Assembly (NCBI GenBank): GCA_001787755.1 | Contig: MFYJ01000013.1 | Span: 1 to 64,000, forward strand | Direction: 5' to 3' | Source: Candidatus Peribacteria bacterium RIFOXYB1_FULL_54_35 | GTDB lineage: Bacteria; Patescibacteriota; Gracilibacteria; Peribacterales; Peribacteraceae | DNA: 64,000 bases | Part shown: positions 13,338 to 21,915 of the stretch, in pieces | How the letters are laid out: every line of letters starts with the position of its first letter | Numbering within the stretch: position 1 is the first letter of the stretch | The notes under the pieces: model-generated | What the model was told of the DNA's origin: nothing | Seen by the model: only the letters and a program-made list of their open reading frames with translations | The model's database searches: none | Translations under genes and position numbers: made by a program

Positions 13338-16247
13338 ATGGACAAGATCGTGATCAAAGGCGCAAAGATGCACAATCTGAAAAATGTGAACGTGGAGATT
13401 CCGCGCAATAAGATGACTGTGATCACCGGGCTTTCTGGTTCCGGTAAGTCCTCTCTCGCATTCGATACCATCTTCGCTGAGGGGCAGAGGCGCTATGTGG
13501 AAAGTTTGTCTGCATACGCCCGCCAGTTCATCGCTCAAATGGAAAAACCGGATGTAGAGAGCATCGAGGGCTTAAGTCCCGCCATTTCCATTGACCAGAA
13601 AACCGCGCCACGGAATCCCCGGTCTACCGTGGGAACTGTGACGGAGATATACGACTACATGCGCCTCCTCTGGGCAAAGGTCGGGAGAGTACATTGTCCT
13701 ATCTGTGGAACTCCTCTGGAGAAACAACCGTCTTCCAAAATTGTCGAAACCATCGCCGCCATGGAAAAAGGTACAAAAATTTTCCTCCTTGCCCCCCTGG
13801 TGGAAGACCGGAAAGGTGAACATATAAAGGTGCTGGAGATGATCCGCCGCGAGGGATTCGTACGCATGAGAATCGACGGGCAGATCGTCACGGTGGACGA
13901 GGATATTTCCCTCGACCCCAAGAAGAAACACACGATTGAAATCGTCGTGGACCGCATGATAGTGCAGGATCTCGAAGTGAAAGAGGGGCAGGTGAATCCT
14001 AACCGCACACGGCTGGCCGACTCGGTGGAGCTGAGCTTGAAGAAGGGAGACGGCTCCATGATTGTCCTCGAAGCGGACACGGGCGCCATACACCGTTTCT
14101 GCGAAGATTTTGCCTGCCCGGACCACCCGGATGTTGAGATTCCGCGCATTGAACCACGCAGTTTCTCCTTCAATTCCCCCCAAGGTGCCTGCAGCACCTG
14201 CCATGGACTCGGAACAATTCTGCAGGTTGACGAGAGAACACTCGTGCCCAATCCCAAACTTTCCCTCGCAGAAGGAGCAATCCACCCATGGACCACCTCT
14301 GCAAGCAGGATGGGATACATGATGAAAATTCTGGATGCAGTTGCGAAGGACGCGGGATTCAGTATGCATAAACCTTGGGACACCCTTCCTAAAGAGGTGC
14401 AGAACATTGTGTTGTACGGATATGAAAAGAAACTGGGCGTTGAGTATGAATCCGCGTCATTCGATGGCACGTACGAAACAATGTACGAAGGAGTCATCCC
14501 TAACCTCGAACGTCGCCACCGGGAAACAGACAGCAGCTACGTTCGGCAGCAGATTGAAGACTACATGCTGGAACTCCCCTGCCACGAGTGCGAAGGGAAA
14601 CGGCTGAAGAAGGAAATACTTGGTGTCACAGTCGGAAACAGAGACATCGTCTCCGTAACAGACATGAGCACTGACGATGCAAAGGCATTCTTCCAGTCAC
14701 TCCTCCCGGAGAGAGAACGCAGAGAGGACATGAGAATATTCAAAGAGATTCCTCCCCTCACTCACTACGAGTACGCCATTGTGAAGAAAGTGCTCCGTGA
14801 GATCATTGCACGGCTCACTTTCCTTGAGAACGTCGGTCTGACATACCTCACACTAGCACGCTCTGCCACCACCCTTTCCGGCGGTGAGGCGCAGCGCATC
14901 AGGCTTGCCACACAAATTGGTTCCGCGCTCCAGGGAGTGCTTTATGTGCTCGACGAACCAAGCATCGGCCTGCACCAGCGGGACAATGCACGGCTCATTG
15001 CCACCATGACCAAGTTACGCGACCTGGGGAATACGGTGATTGTGGTGGAACACGACGAAGAGACAATTCTGCATGCAGATTACCTCCTGGAGATAGGACC
15101 GGGAGCCGGAAAGTACGGCGGTGAGATCGTGGCACAAGGTGAGCCGAAGGATCTGATTGCGAATGAAAATTCGGTCACCGGCCAGTATCTGAGCGGCAAG
15201 AAAGCTATTTCCATCCCCAAGAAGCGCCGAAAAGGCAGTGGGAAACGGATACTTGTCGCAGACGCACACCACCACAATCTGCAACATATCGACGTGGAAT
15301 TCCCTCTGGGATGTTTCATAGGGGTTACCGGCGTCTCCGGATCGGGGAAATCGAGCCTCGTACACGGCATCCTCGCACCGGAATTGCTGCGTGTGCTCAA
15401 TAATGCAAAGAGCAAACCGCAGGATGTCGGCAAGATTGAAGGACTCAACCACTTGGATAAAGCCATCGTGATAGATCAGTCACCCATTGGCCGTACTCCG
15501 AGGAGCAACCCTGCGACCTACACTGGCATCTTCACCGACGTGCGTGATCTCTTTGCAGGCACGCCTGAAGCGAAGCTCCGGGGCTACAAGCCCGGCCGCT
15601 TCAGCTTCAATGTGAAAGGCGGACGATGCGAAGAATGCGAGGGCGACGGATTGAAACGCATTGAAATGCACTTCCTCCCCGATGTGTACGTCACATGCGA
15701 ATCCTGCAAAGGGGAACGGTACAACCGCGAAACACTGGAAGTCACACAGAAGGGGAAAAACATCGCCAACGTGCTCGATATGACCGTACGCGAGTCACTC
15801 GAGTTCTTCTCCGCCATCCCCGCTATCAAGAAGAAACTGCAAACCCTCGAAGACGTGGGGCTCGGGTACATTCACCTTGGACAGAGCGCCACAACTCTCT
15901 CCGGCGGCGAAGCGCAGCGCATCAAACTCGCAACAGAGCTCATGCGGCGTGCAACCGGAAACACGTTCTACATTCTCGATGAGCCGACAACCGGCCTCCA
16001 TTTCGACGACATCGAAAAACTCCTCACTGTGCTTCAGCGCCTGGTCGACAAAGGAAATACTGTTCTGGTCATCGAACATAACCTCGATGTCATTAAATCT
16101 GTCGACTACATCATCGATATGGGACCCGACGGAGGGAACGGCGGCGGCCTCATCGTAGCTACCGGCATCCCTGAAGAAGTAGCAAAGAATACGAAGAGCT
16201 ACACAGGAGAGTATCTCAAGCGCATGTTCGAGAGGCAGAAACGGTAG
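13338..16247 (+). CDS. uvrA: Excinuclease ABC subunit A
   Basis: DNA damage sensor of nucleotide excision repair; it loads UvrB. The 969-aa protein has two ABC modules with Walker A GLSGSGKSS (about 31-39) and GVSGSGKSS (about 665), and signatures LSGGEAQR near 514 and 854. Zinc modules include CSTCHGLG and CEECEGDG...CESCKG. The start MDKIVIKGAKMHNLKNV is the standard UvrA N-terminus; the long open frame upstream overlaps ribE antisense and is discarded. It is divergent from ribE. Confidence 0.97.
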   Translation: MDKIVIKGAKMHNLKNVNVEIPRNKMTVITGLSGSGKSSLAFDTIFAEGQRRYVESLSAYARQFIAQMEKPDVESIEGLSPAISIDQKTAPRNPRSTVGTVTEIYDYMRLLWAKVGRVHCPICGTPLEKQPSSKIVETIAAMEKGTKIFLLAPLVEDRKGEHIKVLEMIRREGFVRMRIDGQIVTVDEDISLDPKKKHTIEIVVDRMIVQDLEVKEGQVNPNRTRLADSVELSLKKGDGSMIVLEADTGAIHRFCEDFACPDHPDVEIPRIEPRSFSFNSPQGACSTCHGLGTILQVDERTLVPNPKLSLAEGAIHPWTTSASRMGYMMKILDAVAKDAGFSMHKPWDTLPKEVQNIVLYGYEKKLGVEYESASFDGTYETMYEGVIPNLERRHRETDSSYVRQQIEDYMLELPCHECEGKRLKKEILGVTVGNRDIVSVTDMSTDDAKAFFQSLLPERERREDMRIFKEIPPLTHYEYAIVKKVLREIIARLTFLENVGLTYLTLARSATTLSGGEAQRIRLATQIGSALQGVLYVLDEPSIGLHQRDNARLIATMTKLRDLGNTVIVVEHDEETILHADYLLEIGPGAGKYGGEIVAQGEPKDLIANENSVTGQYLSGKKAISIPKKRRKGSGKRILVADAHHHNLQHIDVEFPLGCFIGVTGVSGSGKSSLVHGILAPELLRVLNNAKSKPQDVGKIEGLNHLDKAIVIDQSPIGRTPRSNPATYTGIFTDVRDLFAGTPEAKLRGYKPGRFSFNVKGGRCEECEGDGLKRIEMHFLPDVYVTCESCKGERYNRETLEVTQKGKNIANVLDMTVRESLEFFSAIPAIKKKLQTLEDVGLGYIHLGQSATTLSGGEAQRIKLATELMRRATGNTFYILDEPTTGLHFDDIEKLLTVLQRLVDKGNTVLVIEHNLDVIKSVDYIIDMGPDGGNGGGLIVATGIPEEVAKNTKSYTGEYLKRMFERQKR

Positions 16248-16256
16248 GGCCCCCCC

Positions 16257-16385
16257 AAATGGAAAATTAAAAATGAAAAATAAAAAATGAAACGCACAAT
16301 GCTCAGATCATCCGTTGCCTTAATCTCTCATGCATTTTTCATTTTTCTTCTTACCATTTTCCATTTTCAATTTTCTATTCGCAAT
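16257..16385. repeat. Self-complementary AAATGGAAAAT word array
   Basis: The left arm has tandem variants of AAATGAAAAAT (about 16258-16292). The right arm (about 16330-16380) has the complementary ATTTTTCATTTTT and CCATTTTCCATTTTC words. It lies between uvrA and the phosphoesterase gene and matches the architecture of other arrays in the window. Confidence 0.6.
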
Positions 16386-16398
16386 TAGAATAGCACCG

Positions 16399-17364
16399 AT
16401 GTTCCTCCTCTCTCCCCAGATCTTCTTCTGGGACCTCGCCATAGTGCTCCTCATCGCATTCTTCGGATGCACTTCTCTCGGCTGCACCGTATGGATACGG
16501 AGGAAATCGCAGTGCCCCTGCCGGAAGTTCCTGATCTCCGCTGTAGCAACCGTCAGCGCTCTTGCCGGTGCGATCATCGTGTATGGCGCCTTCATCGAAC
16601 CACGGATCATTACCGTGACAGAGCACACCATCGACTTGGAGATCGCAGAGCCGCTGACTATCGCCGTTGTTTCAGACTTTCACGTTGGCCCATACAAGGA
16701 TAAACGCTTCGTTGAAAAGGTCGTCCGGACAATTAACAATAGATTGCCGGATCTTGTGCTCCTCGCTGGAGACTACCTGTACACCGAAGACGCACGTCTT
16801 TCCGATCTCGAACCTCTCGGCAATCTCCGCGCATCTGCCGGAGTGTTCGGCGTGCTTGGGAACCATGACCAGGGCCAGCTCGCAAGCATCTTTGGTAACC
16901 GGTTTTTCACATTCAACCGCGGGGAAGACATTGCGGACTTTCTTGAGTCCTTAGGAATTCAGATGCTCCGGAATGAAAACAGGGTGCTGCCCCTGGGTGA
17001 CAGCTCTCTCGTTATCGCCGGCATAGATGACCTGTGGACTTCCGATGCGGACATAGAGGCTGCACTCAGAGATATTCCTGATTCTGTGCCGGTGATCCTC
17101 CTTTCCCACAATCCGAACGTCGTGCAGGACCCCAGGAGCAGAGCCGCAGACCTCATCGTGAGCGGCCACACGCACGGCGGGCAAGTCCGGCTCCCGTCCC
17201 TGGGATCACTCATCCTGCCTGTCGGGATTCCCCGCAGATTCGAACAGGGCATCATTCCCACCGACAGTGATGCCACACTTCTCGTCACAAGAGGCGTAGG
17301 AGAAACCTGGGGACGTGCGAGGTTTTTTGCCTGGCCTGAGGTTGTTCTTCTTACGGTACAATAA
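16399..17364 (+). CDS. Membrane-anchored calcineurin-like metallophosphoesterase
   Basis: A 321-aa protein with two N-terminal membrane segments (about 8-28 and 42-65), then a phosphoesterase domain with the usual metal motifs: DFHVG, GDYLY, GNHDQ, LSHNP and GHTHGGQ. This is the YkuE/LpxG-like group that cleaves phosphodiester or pyrophosphate bonds of lipid or cell-wall intermediates; the substrate is not evident. The start at 16399 (MFLLSPQIFF) is chosen because the upstream codons lie in a repeat array. The lipoprotein gene follows after 4 bp. Confidence 0.88.
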   Translation: MFLLSPQIFFWDLAIVLLIAFFGCTSLGCTVWIRRKSQCPCRKFLISAVATVSALAGAIIVYGAFIEPRIITVTEHTIDLEIAEPLTIAVVSDFHVGPYKDKRFVEKVVRTINNRLPDLVLLAGDYLYTEDARLSDLEPLGNLRASAGVFGVLGNHDQGQLASIFGNRFFTFNRGEDIADFLESLGIQMLRNENRVLPLGDSSLVIAGIDDLWTSDADIEAALRDIPDSVPVILLSHNPNVVQDPRSRAADLIVSGHTHGGQVRLPSLGSLILPVGIPRRFEQGIIPTDSDATLLVTRGVGETWGRARFFAWPEVVLLTVQ

Positions 17365-17368
17365 GTCC

Positions 17369-18097
17369 ATGCGTTACCCTCTCATCATCATTGGCTCCAT
17401 CCTGGCCGCAGGCTGTACCTCCTCTTCGACAGAGCTCCCACTGGACATCGAAGGTGTTCCTCTGCGCAGGGAAGTTTCCTCCGAGGGAATCACCTGCATC
17501 CTCGAAGGAGAATACCCCCGTGTCCGCGAAGAAGAATCACGCAAAAATGTGGACTCTCTCAACGAAATACTTCACGAAGCACTAAACGATGCATACGTTA
17601 CAGGTTTTCAGGATTGTCCCGCACTCTACCGCGATATGACTGAGCCGGGATCTTCCCTTACGGAAACAACACAATTCGGCTTCCGCGTAGAACTCAATGA
17701 GCAGAACCTCCTGAGCATCACGCATTTCGCTACCCACTACCTGGAAGGAGCAGCACATCCAACCAATGTGCTCCATGCTATAACGCTCGACACCCCCTCG
17801 GGGGAAGAGTACGACCTCGCATCACTCTTCCGCTCAGAATCACCGTACCAGGAACGCATCACTGCAATAGTGGAGAGACAAATGGCGATGGATGATATGG
17901 AGGCATCCCCCGAAGCATGGACGAATTTTGATGAGTGGGTGTTCTACTTCAGGCCAGGCTATCTTGTCATGGGGAATTTCTTCAACGTCCATGCATTGCA
18001 GGCAATGCAAGTTGCCATTTCCCTCGAGGAATTCACAGACATTGCACGGGAGGGCGGCCCCATTCTGCGTCTTTTGGAGGCTACTCCTTCCACTTGA
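17369..18097 (+). CDS. Lipoprotein with RsiV/DUF3298-like domain
   Basis: A 242-aa protein with a lipoprotein signal (MRYPLIIIGSILAAGC; lipobox LAAGC). The rest resembles DUF4163/DUF3298 proteins (RsiV-like): an N-terminal strand-rich part, then HYLEGAAHPTNVLHAITLD and a C-terminal EFTDIAREGGPI. Such domains are often extracytoplasmic sensors or lysozyme-binding modules. The gene directly follows the phosphoesterase and overlaps the convergent thioredoxin-like gene by 17 bp. Family assignment is by pattern only. Confidence 0.7.
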   Translation: MRYPLIIIGSILAAGCTSSSTELPLDIEGVPLRREVSSEGITCILEGEYPRVREEESRKNVDSLNEILHEALNDAYVTGFQDCPALYRDMTEPGSSLTETTQFGFRVELNEQNLLSITHFATHYLEGAAHPTNVLHAITLDTPSGEEYDLASLFRSESPYQERITAIVERQMAMDDMEASPEAWTNFDEWVFYFRPGYLVMGNFFNVHALQAMQVAISLEEFTDIAREGGPILRLLEATPST

Positions 18098-18635
18098 TGG
18101 AACACCCCAGCGCGTTCGCCTCGCGCACGGGTGGTTCCTTCCCCGCTACCAATGCACGGAGCGCATCGTAGAGATTGCGCTGAGAAACAGCGGAAGGCTC
18201 TTCCCAGTTGTCATCCACCCGCCCTTTGTACCGGAGTGTACGTTCCCGGTCGAACACGAAACAATGGGGTGTACACAGTGCGCCAAAGGCCTTGGCAACT
18301 TCCTGCGACTCGTCATAGCAGTACGGGAAGGGATAGCTTTTCTGATCGTGCTTGAGCTTCATCCTCCCAAAGGAATCCTCGGGGTAGCTTCCTGCATCAT
18401 TGCTGTTGATCAGCACAAACTGCGCCCCTTCCTGGTCAAAATCTTTCGCGAGATCGATGAGCCGGTCTTCGTACGCCTGGGCATACGGACAGTGATTGCA
18501 TGTGAACACTACAACGAGAACCGGATCACGAATGAGGGAGGAATCTACCGTGGTCCCATCTGTGGCAGGAAGGGAGAAGGCCGGCAGCACATCCCCGATC
18601 TTCAGTACTGCGGAGTTGTCGTTGATGAGAACCAT
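18081..18635 (-). CDS. Thioredoxin-fold (AhpC/TSA-like) family protein
   Basis: A 184-aa redox protein of the thioredoxin/peroxiredoxin superfamily. It shows IGDVLPAFSLPATDG and VVVFTCNHCPYAQAYEDRL with a CxxC (CNHC), then NSNDAGSYPEDSFGRM and TPHCFVFD with the cis-Pro context. The CNHCPY type of family protein is widespread and annotated as a thioredoxin-family or redoxin protein; the physiological partner is unknown. No signal peptide is seen. It overlaps the 3' end of the lipoprotein gene on the opposite strand. Confidence 0.88.
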   Translation of the reverse strand: MVLINDNSAVLKIGDVLPAFSLPATDGTTVDSSLIRDPVLVVVFTCNHCPYAQAYEDRLIDLAKDFDQEGAQFVLINSNDAGSYPEDSFGRMKLKHDQKSYPFPYCYDESQEVAKAFGALCTPHCFVFDRERTLRYKGRVDDNWEEPSAVSQRNLYDALRALVAGKEPPVREANALGCSIKWKE

Positions 18636-18636
18636 T

Positions 18637-18735
18637 GTAGCTTGTAGGTAGTGGCTGGTAGATGATAGAGAAACGAGACATAGAGTTTACCAATAGAGAG
18701 GTTTTCTCTACAAGCTACAACCTACAAGCTCTAAG
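18637..18735. repeat. Self-complementary TAGCTTGTAG word array
   Basis: The left arm TGTAGCTTGTAGGTAGTGG (from 18638) and the right arm CTACAAGCTACAACCTACAA (from about 18710) are complementary. An inner pair GAGAAA/TTTCTC flanks the loop. It fills the gap between divergent genes. Confidence 0.6.
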
Positions 18736-18744
18736 CTGTACGTT

Positions 18745-19266
18745 GTGAAAAAGCACTTCACCGCCACCGCCTTCATCGTAGATTCGCAGAACCGCACACT
18801 GCTTCTGTGGCACAAGCGGCTGGGGCGCTGGATGCCCCCTGGCGGGCACGTGGATGAGGATGAAACGCCGGAAGAGACAGCGAGACGGGAGTGTAAGGAA
18901 GAGACGGGACTCGATGTGGAGATCGTGGGAGACCCCACTACGCCCATAGGGCTACGAGGGGCAAGTGCGCAGGAAGATCTCTTCGCCGGCAATACACGGG
19001 AAGGAAACATGCTGAAGAAGCCGATCGCGCTCCTGCTGGAGAACATTCCCGCAAGTGAGGAGCGGGGGGAGCCTGCCCACCAGCACATGGATTTCCTCTA
19101 CCTCGCACGCCCTCTGAATGAAGAGCAGGAACTCTCACTCCTCGAGGAAGAGGGAGAAGACATGCGCTGGTTCACGCGGGAGGACATAGAAGCACTCGAT
19201 GAACGCAAAGAAATGTTCTCCAATGTTAAAACGTACATTCTCTCCGTTCTTCCTAAAGGGAAATGA
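18745..19266 (+). CDS. Nudix hydrolase
   Basis: A 173-aa Nudix-family pyrophosphohydrolase. The Nudix box GGHVDEDETPEETARRECKE continuing ETGL fits GX5EX7REUXEEXGU. The start is GTG (18745) giving MKKHFTATAFIVD. The substrate cannot be told from sequence; NDP-X or oxidised nucleotides are typical. It has an insertion rich in charged residues after the box (about 65-115). It converges on the asparaginase-like gene with 3 bp between stops. Confidence 0.9.
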   Translation: MKKHFTATAFIVDSQNRTLLLWHKRLGRWMPPGGHVDEDETPEETARRECKEETGLDVEIVGDPTTPIGLRGASAQEDLFAGNTREGNMLKKPIALLLENIPASEERGEPAHQHMDFLYLARPLNEEQELSLLEEEGEDMRWFTREDIEALDERKEMFSNVKTYILSVLPKGK

Positions 19267-19269
19267 TCT

Positions 19270-20373
19270 CTAATTTCTGAACGGATGCTTCTCAATCATC
19301 TGGCTCACAAAGCCAGCCTGCTCCCGGGTTTCATCGAGGTGAAGATCACGGAAGAGCGATACCCAGTGAGAAAGAAGCATACGGGCTTCTGTGCTCGTGA
19401 ATGCACCGCCATCACTAATGTACGAATAGGGACTCTCCGCTTCCGGCTCGTGGAGATGTTTCCCATTCCCCCCTGACTGCTGGAGCTGAGAACCCACGAG
19501 AATACCCGGTATTGCCATCGCATTGAGCATCCCCAGCACCTGCTCGTTCTCCTTGAAACGACTCTGCCGGTCCCGTCCCCGGGAAGTCCGCAGGACCATG
19601 CCACGGAGCCCCCCGGTTCTCGCCGCTTCCACAGACGAAACAACCTGTCCCGCGGCATCTTCCAGATTAAACGTCTGCACAGAAGGATCTAAGTGGTATT
19701 CCCCCTCCTCTCCTATAGGAAGCTGTTCAGGTTTCCGCTCGTGGAAATACCACTTCTCTCCTTGCTTTCGGGCTATAGATGAGAAGCGAGATTCGAACGT
19801 TGTCGGTTCTCCCCTCCGATAGAGACCCGGGAGGGCAAAGAGCCTCCCCTGGTAAACAACACCTGCCCTGTTTGCCATCTCGGGCTTACTGGAAAGGCAC
19901 ACAGCATCCCTGAACGTACTGAAAGCATCAGTGCGATTATCCTCAGCGGTTCCGCTCGCACAGGCAAGAATGAGTGATTTGTGCGTACGGCTACCTTCCG
20001 GAGGATCCAACTGCAGATTCTCGGAGGGGACAGCTTCGGAGACTGCGGTGGCATAGGCCGGTGCGTGGAACGTGCTCACAAGAGCAATGATATGTTGTCT
20101 TGTCTCGAGCAGCCTCCGTAGAACCCGCACGAAATCTTCAATGCGCTCCGGCGTGACTTCGCTACTCTGAACGAGCTCTCTCTCATACGTTGTCACCCCC
20201 ACTCGATGAAAGCGCCTGCGCAGGTCACGAGACAGGGTGCTGACCATGCCTTTCACCACCCCCTTTGAGGCTTCGTGAGAAGCGTTAGAGCATATGGAGC
20301 CACCCTCACAGAGAACTGCGAGACGCGGTTTTTCGCACAACTCTTCCGGGGGATCAGCGTCTGGAATGTTCAT
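19270..20373 (-). CDS. Divergent asparaginase-like protein
   Basis: A 367-aa protein with the outline of the L-asparaginase fold but eroded catalytic motifs. LAVLCEGGSICSN takes the place of the TGGTI strand-loop, and the HGTDT region reads LVSTFHAPAYATAV. The C-terminal helix (TEARMLLSHWVSLFRDL) parallels the EAAYVKLKWAL helix of the real asparaginase 4 kb downstream. It is probably not an active asparaginase and may be regulatory or have a new substrate. The start is set at ATG 20373 (MNIPDADPP); a TTG at 20439 is possible. Homology is inferred from motif alignment by eye. Confidence 0.55.
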   Translation of the reverse strand: MNIPDADPPEELCEKPRLAVLCEGGSICSNASHEASKGVVKGMVSTLSRDLRRRFHRVGVTTYERELVQSSEVTPERIEDFVRVLRRLLETRQHIIALVSTFHAPAYATAVSEAVPSENLQLDPPEGSRTHKSLILACASGTAEDNRTDAFSTFRDAVCLSSKPEMANRAGVVYQGRLFALPGLYRRGEPTTFESRFSSIARKQGEKWYFHERKPEQLPIGEEGEYHLDPSVQTFNLEDAAGQVVSSVEAARTGGLRGMVLRTSRGRDRQSRFKENEQVLGMLNAMAIPGILVGSQLQQSGGNGKHLHEPEAESPYSYISDGGAFTSTEARMLLSHWVSLFRDLHLDETREQAGFVSQMIEKHPFRN

Positions 20374-20553
20374 AGGATGGCAGAAGTGAGAACATGACAG
20401 GAGAGGAACCAGGAACACACCGGTAGTCCCAAGCACCAATTTGGCAAGGAGTTACAAATTTTACGAATATTTCACCATTTGGCAATCTTTTTCAGGTGAA
20501 AATATCCTTCCGTTTTTGTCTCTTCCATGGCTGAAAAGGAAACCGGAAATCCG

Positions 20554-21840
20554 CTACCTCCTCCTGCCAGCGAGGTACGACTCGTAATCAGCAAACGCAA
20601 GCTGAACATACTCGAGAAGTTTTTTGCCATGATGCCCGTGTACCTGCACTCCCCGGCGCACAGCCTGGGAAACGAGGAGTTTTGCTTCCGGCCGTGCCAG
20701 TTTTCCACCGCTGAGCACCGGGCTCTTCTCTGTGCCTCCGGCCGCCTTATCCAGGTGCTCGCGCATGAGAGCGAAATCACCGCCATAAATAAAACCTCCT
20801 CTCCCACCCTCATCCTCTCCTGAACTGTGCGGCTGCAGAGGATCGCTGATGAGCACGACCGGCACATCCGCTTCCAGCCCGATCTCTGCTGCTTCATTCA
20901 CGCAAGCAAGCTCCTCTTCGCTCTGCCGCAGATTGCTGGAACCCGGAGCCTGCACCACCATAGCATTGAAATCAGTCTTCCTCGGAGACTTTTCTAGTAG
21001 CCCACCTCCCTGCTTGCGGCAGATCATTCCTTCCATGGCCGCCGGGAGATTCCCGTAGTGGGACAGAGGATCAAATCCCCAGCTCTCTATGCCATCCGCA
21101 AGCTCGTACTTATGCTTCATACCACGTGGCAAATGGGCGGGTTCGCTCTCCACGATATGCCAATCACGCTGCGGAGGTCTTTCAGATATACCCATTTGGT
21201 CAAACCGACAGTGGAACGGTTGTGGATCCTTCGTGTCTATTTTTACGAGGCCACGTGGAGGGAACAAAACCCCTCCGCAGTACAAACCTATGCGCCCGCG
21301 CATCTCATCCCTGGTGGAGAGGTAGATGGCATTGGTCAGATTGTCCACCGGTTCACATGCAGGCGGCGGGGATTCATCATACCTCGTTACTGGGAGATCA
21401 GCAGGTGCATGTGTTTGGGACACAACAACGATAATGTTCCGATCCCCAAGCATTTCCCGCGGCACCCCTTCGGCAAGAGCATGCATGAGATACGGAACAT
21501 TATCCGTGCCACTGGCAATGAGGAGATTGGCACCCCTCCTGGTCCTCTTGCGGATGTCCTCCACAGATTGCATGAGCAGACCTACATTCAACTCCGCGCT
21601 GTCAACAATGGGATCTGCTTCCGAATATGCTACAAGATCAACCATGCTCATCACTCTGTCGGGTACCTGGTTCTCGATCAGACTACGAATTTTGCCGGGC
21701 TGCGGAAGCAGCACTCTCTTCCTCCTGCCTCTCCTCGAATCATCTGCCTCATGCTCTTCACAGGAGATTGTCCCTCCGAATACCCGAACCTCGAGAGGAT
21801 GCCGGTGACTGAATCCATTGCTAGACACTAATATAACCAA
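20554..21840 (-). CDS. Divergent asparaginase-like protein, second copy
   Basis: A 428-aa paralogue of the gene next to it. RVFGGTISCEEHEAD matches the N-terminal GGTI loop, LIASGTDNVPYLMHAL matches HGTDTMAYTASAL, and ARPEAKLLVSQAV matches the C-terminal helix. Large insertions (about 160-270) separate the core blocks. It keeps GT and GTD, so it is closer to an active enzyme than the 19.3-kb copy. The start is TTG at 21840, with a GTG at 21828 as alternative. It is divergent from the RSH gene. Confidence 0.6.
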   Translation of the reverse strand: MVILVSSNGFSHRHPLEVRVFGGTISCEEHEADDSRRGRRKRVLLPQPGKIRSLIENQVPDRVMSMVDLVAYSEADPIVDSAELNVGLLMQSVEDIRKRTRRGANLLIASGTDNVPYLMHALAEGVPREMLGDRNIIVVVSQTHAPADLPVTRYDESPPPACEPVDNLTNAIYLSTRDEMRGRIGLYCGGVLFPPRGLVKIDTKDPQPFHCRFDQMGISERPPQRDWHIVESEPAHLPRGMKHKYELADGIESWGFDPLSHYGNLPAAMEGMICRKQGGGLLEKSPRKTDFNAMVVQAPGSSNLRQSEEELACVNEAAEIGLEADVPVVLISDPLQPHSSGEDEGGRGGFIYGGDFALMREHLDKAAGGTEKSPVLSGGKLARPEAKLLVSQAVRRGVQVHGHHGKKLLEYVQLAFADYESYLAGRRR

Positions 21841-21903
21841 GAACTAGACTAATTGTAAATTATAGTACAGAATATACAATCTGTATGACAAGAGCATTCT
21901 CTG

Positions 21904-21909
21904 TATAAT
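21904..21909 (+). promoter_or_regulatory. -10 box for the RSH gene, leaderless arrangement
   Basis: A perfect TATAAT ends 6 nt before the GTG start at 21916, so transcription would begin at or next to the start codon. No good -35 is seen. Confidence 0.6.
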
Positions 21910-21915
21910 TTCACT